DNA of 64,000 nt from Janthinobacterium sp. 1_2014MBL_MicDiv. Its GTDB lineage: Bacteria > Pseudomonadota > Gammaproteobacteria > Burkholderiales > Burkholderiaceae_D. Positions 59,678-64,000 of the stretch are shown one piece after another. A program made the position numbers and the translations under genes. How positions within the stretch are numbered: position 1 is the first letter of the stretch; each line of letters begins with the position of its first letter. Under the pieces are notes generated by a model, which was given only the letters and a program-made list of their open reading frames with translations, was not told where the DNA came from and searched no databases. The DNA lies in NCBI RefSeq assembly GCF_001865675.1, contig NZ_CP011319.1, positions 2,604,001-2,668,000 of the forward strand, in the 5' to 3' direction.

Positions 59678-60540
59678 GTACCCTTGTTAATTCTTTCGCT
59701 CCCTTCGACCCGGCCCTGGCGCGCGCGTTCGAGGGCAACTTGCTGGCCGCCCTGCTGGAAGACGTGGGCCAGTGCGACCTGACGGGCGAGCTGGTGCCGC
59801 CCGACCACATCGTCACGGCCCGCGTCATCGTGCGCGAAGCGGCCGTGCTGTGCGGCGCGCCATGGTTCGAAGGCATCATGAAAAGCCTGGACCGCAGCAT
59901 CGACATTGCATGGCATTACGCGGAAGGCGACATGATGACGGCCGACAGCGTCGTCTGCACGATACAGGCGCCGGCGCGCGCCTTGCTCACGGCCGAGCGC
60001 AGCGCCCTCAATTTCCTGCAGCTGCTGTCGGCCGTGGCCACGGCCACGCGCCAGTACGTGGACGTGGTGGCCGGCACCAAGGCATCCATTTTAGATACGC
60101 GCAAGACCTTGCCCGGGCTGCGCCTGGCGCAAAAATATGCGGTGCGCGTGGGGGGCGGCAAGAACCAGCGCCTGGCCCTGTACGACGGCATCCTGATCAA
60201 GGAAAACCATATCGCGGCGGCAGGCGGCGTCAGCCAGGCCCTGGAAAACGCGCGCAACCTCGACGCGGGCGTGCCCGTGCAGATCGAGGTGGAAACCCTG
60301 GCGCAACTGCAGGAAGCGCTGGACGCGGGTGCCGTCTCCGTGCTGCTGGATAACTTCAGCAACGACATGATGCGCGACGCCGTGCAGCTCACGGCGGGCC
60401 GTGCCTTGCTGGAAGCGTCGGGCGGCATCAATTTCGATACCGTGCGCGCGATTGCCGAGACGGGCGTCGACCGCATTTCGATCGGCAGCCTGACCAAGGA
60501 CGTGCGGGCCACCGATTACTCCTTGCGCATCGTCGGCTGA
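59674..60540 (+). CDS. nadC: Nicotinate-nucleotide pyrophosphorylase (carboxylating) NadC
   Basis: A 288-residue enzyme converting quinolinate and PRPP to nicotinate mononucleotide in de novo NAD synthesis. Motifs: the type II PRTase loop ILDTRKTLPGLRLAQKYAVR, GKNQRLALYDGILIKENH, and VSVLLDNFS near the C-terminus, with EASGGINFDTVRAIAETGVD. It overlaps nadA by four bases and the downstream binding-protein gene by one base (TGATG), so the three genes are translationally coupled. Confidence 0.95.
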   Translation: MSTLVNSFAPFDPALARAFEGNLLAALLEDVGQCDLTGELVPPDHIVTARVIVREAAVLCGAPWFEGIMKSLDRSIDIAWHYAEGDMMTADSVVCTIQAPARALLTAERSALNFLQLLSAVATATRQYVDVVAGTKASILDTRKTLPGLRLAQKYAVRVGGGKNQRLALYDGILIKENHIAAAGGVSQALENARNLDAGVPVQIEVETLAQLQEALDAGAVSVLLDNFSNDMMRDAVQLTAGRALLEASGGINFDTVRAIAETGVDRISIGSLTKDVRATDYSLRIVG

Positions 60541-61319
60541 TGACGGCAGCAGGGCGGCGCCTGGCGCGCACGCGCATGCTGGCCGTGGCCCTGCTGTGGC
60601 CGGCGCTGGCCTTGCCCTTGCAGGCGCCAGCGCGCGAATTGCTGGCCGTGGGCGCGCAGTTCGAACGCGTGTTCGAATACCAGGATAGCGGCGAATATGG
60701 CGGCCTGGGCGCGGAACTGCTGCGCCTGATGGCGGCGCGCACGGGCAATACCGTGCGCTTTCGCATGGTGCCGTGGGCGCGCGCGCAAGCCATGCTGGTG
60801 CAGGGCCAGGCCGATATCTTGATCGGCCCCTACAAGGCGCCGGACCGCATCGCCAGCATGGCGTTTTCCGACAAGCCGTTCTACCAGGACCAGATCGTCT
60901 TCTATACGCGCCAGGATGCCAGTTTCGGCTGGGATGGCGACTATGCGGTGCTGAAGAACCGCAGGGTGGTGCTGCTCAATGGCTGGGCCTATGGCTCGGA
61001 CTGGGAGCGCGCGCGGCCCGGCTTGCAGGTCAGCGTGGCCAACAACGTGGAAAATGGCTTGAAAATGCTCGTGCATAATCACGTCGACGTGTTTGTCAGC
61101 AACCGCCGCAACACCGATCCCGTCATCGCCCGGCTTGGCTACGGACGCCAGGTGAAACCCTTGCCGAAAGTCATAGAAGTACAGAATGGCTACTTTGCCT
61201 TTCCCCGTTCGCCCACATTCGACAAGCTGCGCCTGCAATTCGACCAGGAACTGAATATGCTGATCGAGACGGGCGAACTGAAAAAACTGGGCAAGCGTTT
61301 CGACGTCAGCGTGCCCTGA
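60540..61319 (+). CDS. Periplasmic solute-binding protein (SBP family 3), coupled to nadC
   Basis: A 259-residue protein with a signal peptide (about residues 13-32, LWPALALPLQAPAR). The mature domain has the amino-acid-type layout (GGLGAELLRLMAARTGNTVR, then GQADILIGPYKAPDRIASMA, and VLKNRRVVLLNGWAYGSDWE), matching the extracellular solute-binding family 3 often used as sensor domains or transport receptors. The gene starts inside the nadC stop. No permease or ATPase genes follow, so it is an orphan binding protein; a ligand linked to NAD precursors is only an inference. Confidence 0.8.
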   Translation: MTAAGRRLARTRMLAVALLWPALALPLQAPARELLAVGAQFERVFEYQDSGEYGGLGAELLRLMAARTGNTVRFRMVPWARAQAMLVQGQADILIGPYKAPDRIASMAFSDKPFYQDQIVFYTRQDASFGWDGDYAVLKNRRVVLLNGWAYGSDWERARPGLQVSVANNVENGLKMLVHNHVDVFVSNRRNTDPVIARLGYGRQVKPLPKVIEVQNGYFAFPRSPTFDKLRLQFDQELNMLIETGELKKLGKRFDVSVP

Positions 61320-61450
61320 CGGGCGTGCCGCCGGTGCGGCTCAGCCTGCCTATTTCTCCTGCGCTTGACGCGCCTCAACCATGCCGCATGGCCTGGCTAT
61401 ACCCTGACAACAGGCAGCGAATACTGTCCACCTCGTTGAAGGGAGACGCC

Positions 61451-62533
61451 ATGCATACGCACCACATCAGCAAGCTTGTCTGCGCCGGGCTCACCGCCGT
61501 GCTGGCCGGGGTCCTGTTTGCCTGCGGCGGCGGCCACCATGACCACAAGCCGCCGAGCCTGGAAGGCTATGGCGCGACCAGTCTCGTGTCCGATACGGCG
61601 CAGTTGCCCGCCGCGCACACGGATGCCAAGCTGGTCAATGCCTGGGGGCTGGCCTTCAATCCCCGCGGTTTCGTCTGGGTGGCGGCCAACGGCACGGCGA
61701 AATCCACCTTGTATGACGGCAATGGCGTGCCGCAATCGCTGGTGGTCAGCACGCCTGCGGGGCCGACCGGCATCGTTTTCAACGGCAGGCAGGATTTCAA
61801 GCTGAGCCGGAACGGCGTGACGGCGCCCAGTCCCTTCATTTTCGCCGCCGAGAACGGCAGCATTTCGGCCTGGTCGCCCTCGGTCAGCCCGACCACGGCC
61901 CTCGTCGTGGTCGATGGCGGCGCCGGCGGCAGCGTCTACAAGGGCCTGGCGATTTCCCGCCATGCCGGCGCCAACTACCTGTATGCGGCCGATTTCCACA
62001 AGCAGCGCATCGATGTGTTCGATGCCAGCTTCGCCAGAGTCAGCTGGTCCGGCGCATTCAGCGACCCCGGCATGCCGGCCGGCTACGCGCCATTCGGCAT
62101 CCAGGCCATCGGCGAGCGCATCTATGTCGCGTATGCGAAGCGCAGCGCTAGCGGCGACGAGGAGGAGACTGGGACCGGCTTGGGCATTGTCAGCGTGTAT
62201 GACAGCGGCGGCACCCTGATCAGGCAACTGGTGCGCGGCGGGGCCCTGAATGCGCCATGGGGCATGGCGCTGGCGCCGGCCAATTTCGGCAGCGCCAGCC
62301 ATGCCTTATTGGTGGGCAATTTTGGCGATGGCAGGATCAATGCCTATGATGCGGAGACGGGCGCGGTCATCGGCAAGCTGGCGCAGGCGGATGGCAAGGC
62401 GCTGGAGATCGACGGCTTGTGGGGCATCGCCTTCGGCAATGGCGTCAACGGCCAGCCGGCGAACACGCTGTTCTACGCGGCCGGACCGGACGATGAGACG
62501 CATGGCCGGTATGGGCGCATCGACGTGAAATAG
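61451..62533 (+). CDS. TIGR03118 family lipoprotein (beta-propeller-like)
   Basis: A 360-residue protein. A lipobox-like LFACGGG at residues 22-28 suggests lipid anchoring at the Cys, followed by a His-rich patch (GGHHDHKPP). The rest is repetitive beta structure with NHL-like motifs (LVNAWGLAFNPRGFVWVAAN, YLYAADFHKQRIDVFDASF, LLVGNFGDGRINAYDAETG, PANTLFYAAGPDDETHGRYG) matching TIGR03118, an uncharacterised exported family. GGGAG lies before the ATG at 61451. It is transcribed alone. Confidence 0.85.
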   Translation: MHTHHISKLVCAGLTAVLAGVLFACGGGHHDHKPPSLEGYGATSLVSDTAQLPAAHTDAKLVNAWGLAFNPRGFVWVAANGTAKSTLYDGNGVPQSLVVSTPAGPTGIVFNGRQDFKLSRNGVTAPSPFIFAAENGSISAWSPSVSPTTALVVVDGGAGGSVYKGLAISRHAGANYLYAADFHKQRIDVFDASFARVSWSGAFSDPGMPAGYAPFGIQAIGERIYVAYAKRSASGDEEETGTGLGIVSVYDSGGTLIRQLVRGGALNAPWGMALAPANFGSASHALLVGNFGDGRINAYDAETGAVIGKLAQADGKALEIDGLWGIAFGNGVNGQPANTLFYAAGPDDETHGRYGRIDVK

Positions 62534-62549
62534 GCGCTCATGCCATTGC

Positions 62550-62578
62550 CGCCCATGCCACCGGCGGCGGCATGGGCG
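62550..62578. terminator. Perfect hairpin between convergent genes
   Basis: Arms CGCCCATGCC (62550-62559) and GGCATGGGCG (62569-62578) around a nine-base loop. It lies between the convergent TIGR03118 and YpfJ genes. There is no T-tract, but the position fits a shared terminator. Confidence 0.6.
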
Positions 62579-62587
62579 TTCGCGCCG

Positions 62588-63481
62588 TTACAGCTGGCGC
62601 GCCTCGAACGTGTTGCACTGGGCGATCTGGCCGCTTTCGATACCCTTGCTAAACCAGCGCACGCGCTGCTCGGAGGTGCCGTGGGTAAAGGAGTCGGGCA
62701 CGACATGGCCTTGCGCCTGACGTTGCAGGGCGTCGTCGCCGATGGCCGTGGCCGCTTTCAGGGCCGCTTCCACGTCGCCTTGCTCGAGGATCTTGCGGTC
62801 CGCATTCGCGTGATACGCCCACACGCCGGCGAAGCAGTCGGCTTGCAGCTCCAGGCGCACGGACATGGCGTTGGCCTGGCGCTCGGACGCCGTGCGGCGC
62901 GCATTGTCGACCTTTTCGGACAGGCCCATCAGGTTTTGCACGTGGTGGCCCACTTCATGCGCGATCACGTACGCTTCCGCGAATTCGCCGGACACCTTGA
63001 AGCGCTGCTGCATCAGGTTGAAGAAGTCCAGGTCCAGGTAGACTTTCTGGTCGCCGGGGCAATAGAAGGGGCCGCTGGCGCTCTGGCCCGTGCCGCATGC
63101 GGTCGGCGTGCTGCCCGAGAACAAGACCAGCTTGGGTTTTACATAGTTGCCGCCTTCGGCCTTGAACAGGTTGCTCCACGTGTCTTCCGTATCTGCCAGC
63201 ACGGTTTTCACGAAGCGCGCCATCTCGTCCGATTCGGGGGGCTGGCGCGCGGGCGCCTGGCTTTGCTGGGTGCTGACCTGGCCACCGCCGCCGCTGAGCA
63301 GATTCAGCAAGGTCAAAGGGTTGACGCCCAGCACATACGAGCCGACGAGGGCGATGACGATGGTGCCGATGCCGATCGAGCGGCCGCCAAAACCAAAGCC
63401 GCCACCGCCGCCGCCCCCACCACCGTCTTCGCCACGGCGGTCTTCCACATTGTCGCTTTCGCGATTGCCTTCCCATTTCAT
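62588..63481 (-). CDS. ypfJ: YpfJ family neutral zinc metallopeptidase-like protein
   Basis: A 297-residue protein. A Gly-rich head (GGGGGGGGGFGFGGR) precedes one membrane segment (about residues 38-58), then the peptidase domain with the zinc motif HEVGHHVQNLMG (HExxH) and a downstream ELQADCFAGVWA carrying the third ligand. The family (YpfJ, neutral zinc metallopeptidase) is widespread and uncharacterised. SGSTPTACGTG and GPFYCPGDQKVYLDLDFFN are typical. The ATG at 63481 is the first start. Confidence 0.92.
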   Translation of the reverse strand: MKWEGNRESDNVEDRRGEDGGGGGGGGGFGFGGRSIGIGTIVIALVGSYVLGVNPLTLLNLLSGGGGQVSTQQSQAPARQPPESDEMARFVKTVLADTEDTWSNLFKAEGGNYVKPKLVLFSGSTPTACGTGQSASGPFYCPGDQKVYLDLDFFNLMQQRFKVSGEFAEAYVIAHEVGHHVQNLMGLSEKVDNARRTASERQANAMSVRLELQADCFAGVWAYHANADRKILEQGDVEAALKAATAIGDDALQRQAQGHVVPDSFTHGTSEQRVRWFSKGIESGQIAQCNTFEARQL

Positions 63482-63635
63482 GATGTCTACTCCTGCTGCG
63501 ATTGTGCGATTGATTGGTGACGCCTCAAAATGTTTCTTGCGACGAATCTTATAATTATCGCAGCAAACCGCGCCGCGACAGGAGCGACAGTGTTACGCTT
63601 TGCAACTTTCCACCCACACGACAACAGGTAGATGC

Positions 63636-64000
63636 ATGGTGCTTGCCAACGATACACTCATTTCGCCCGCGGCGGTGGTCCAGGCCCAACTGGACGCCTA
63701 TAACGCCCACGACGTGCCTGCCTTGCTGGCCATCTACGCCGATGACGCCCAGCAATTCCAGCACCCGGATACCTTGCTGGCCACGGGCGCCGCGCAGATC
63801 GCTTCCCGCTTTACGGCCCGCTTTGCCGCCAGCCGGCCGCAGGCGCAGTTGCTCAACCGCATCGCCTGCGGCAAGCTGGTGATCGACCATGAGATCGTCC
63901 ATGGCGACACGGACGATGGTGTTTCCGCGCAAGAACTGGTCGCCACGTATGAAGTGGCGCAGGGGCGCATCGCGCGCGCCTGGTTCAGCTTTGGCGCCTT
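63636..64000 (+). CDS. SnoaL/NTF2-like protein, cut by the window edge
   Basis: At least 121 residues with no stop before the window end, so the gene is partial. The fold start is typical of NTF2-like proteins (VQAQLDAYNAHDVPALLAIY, then ADDAQQFQHPDTLLATGAAQ). ACAGG lies 7 bases before the ATG at 63636. It probably belongs to the DUF4440/SnoaL group, binding a small molecule. The downstream part lies outside the window. Confidence 0.8.
   Translation, partial: MVLANDTLISPAAVVQAQLDAYNAHDVPALLAIYADDAQQFQHPDTLLATGAAQIASRFTARFAASRPQAQLLNRIACGKLVIDHEIVHGDTDDGVSAQELVATYEVAQGRIARAWFSFGA

Noticed and set aside
1..64000. CRISPR array, tRNA, rRNA or insertion sequence
   Set aside because: No evenly spaced direct repeats, cloverleaf-like segments, rRNA landmarks or transposase proteins were seen on either strand.

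Overview
The window is high-GC bacterial chromosome with short intergenic gaps. The organism is most likely a betaproteobacterium of the Oxalobacteraceae type (Janthinobacterium, Duganella or Massilia). This is inferred from the gene set: a dual-domain beta-propeller phytase beside a TonB receptor, a Phc-like methyltransferase/kinase operon, an OsmC-YcaO fusion, nadA-nadC, queE-queD-tadA and YbiT. Without a search it is not proven. I found no rRNA, tRNA, CRISPR array, transposase or integrase.

Layout. 1-2.5 kb: a small DUF378 membrane protein, a small basic protein, a monohaem cytochrome c and an RhtA-like exporter. 2.7-8.2 kb: a visibly AT-richer run of nine short, mostly unrecognised genes, all on the plus strand. 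Several are separated by degenerate copies of one palindrome (core CTGCTT..GGCC..AAGCGGAC), which gives the region a cassette-like look. 8.3-12.7 kb: a translationally coupled TonB-dependent receptor and dual-domain phytase. 13-14.9 kb: a membrane protein with a degenerate GGDEF domain, coupled to an AraC-type regulator.

15.3-20.2 kb holds the most interesting unit: four coupled genes encoding an SAM methyltransferase of the 3-hydroxypalmitate-methyl-ester (EF/PhcB) type, a membrane histidine kinase, a receiver-plus-kinase hybrid and a second receiver protein. This is the gene order of the phcBSRQ quorum-sensing operon of Ralstonia and Cupriavidus. It is followed by a tandem duplication of a small exported protein together with its upstream region.

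21-32.6 kb: an SRPBCC protein, a secreted nuclease, an OsmC-YcaO fusion, a large M16 protease, a PAS-diguanylate cyclase, an orphan NarX-type kinase, and queE-queD-tadA (wobble-base tRNA modification) closed by a clear terminator. 32.6-36.3 kb: a haem uptake locus with a Fur-box-like palindrome, a TonB receptor, a terminator, and a HemS-like protein that unusually carries a signal peptide. 36.5-49.8 kb: metabolic and membrane genes (hydrolase, LdcA, DUF418, SRAP, MntP, UppP, LysE/LysR pair, esterase) with several small unknowns. 49.9-56.5 kb: accessory genes, including a kinase-like protein without a phosphoacceptor domain, a DUF3334/CheX-like protein and a YopT-like papain-fold domain. 56.7-64 kb: ybiT, a REP-like palindrome pair, nadA-nadC coupled to a periplasmic binding protein, a TIGR03118 lipoprotein, a YpfJ-type metalloprotease, and an NTF2-like gene cut by the window edge.
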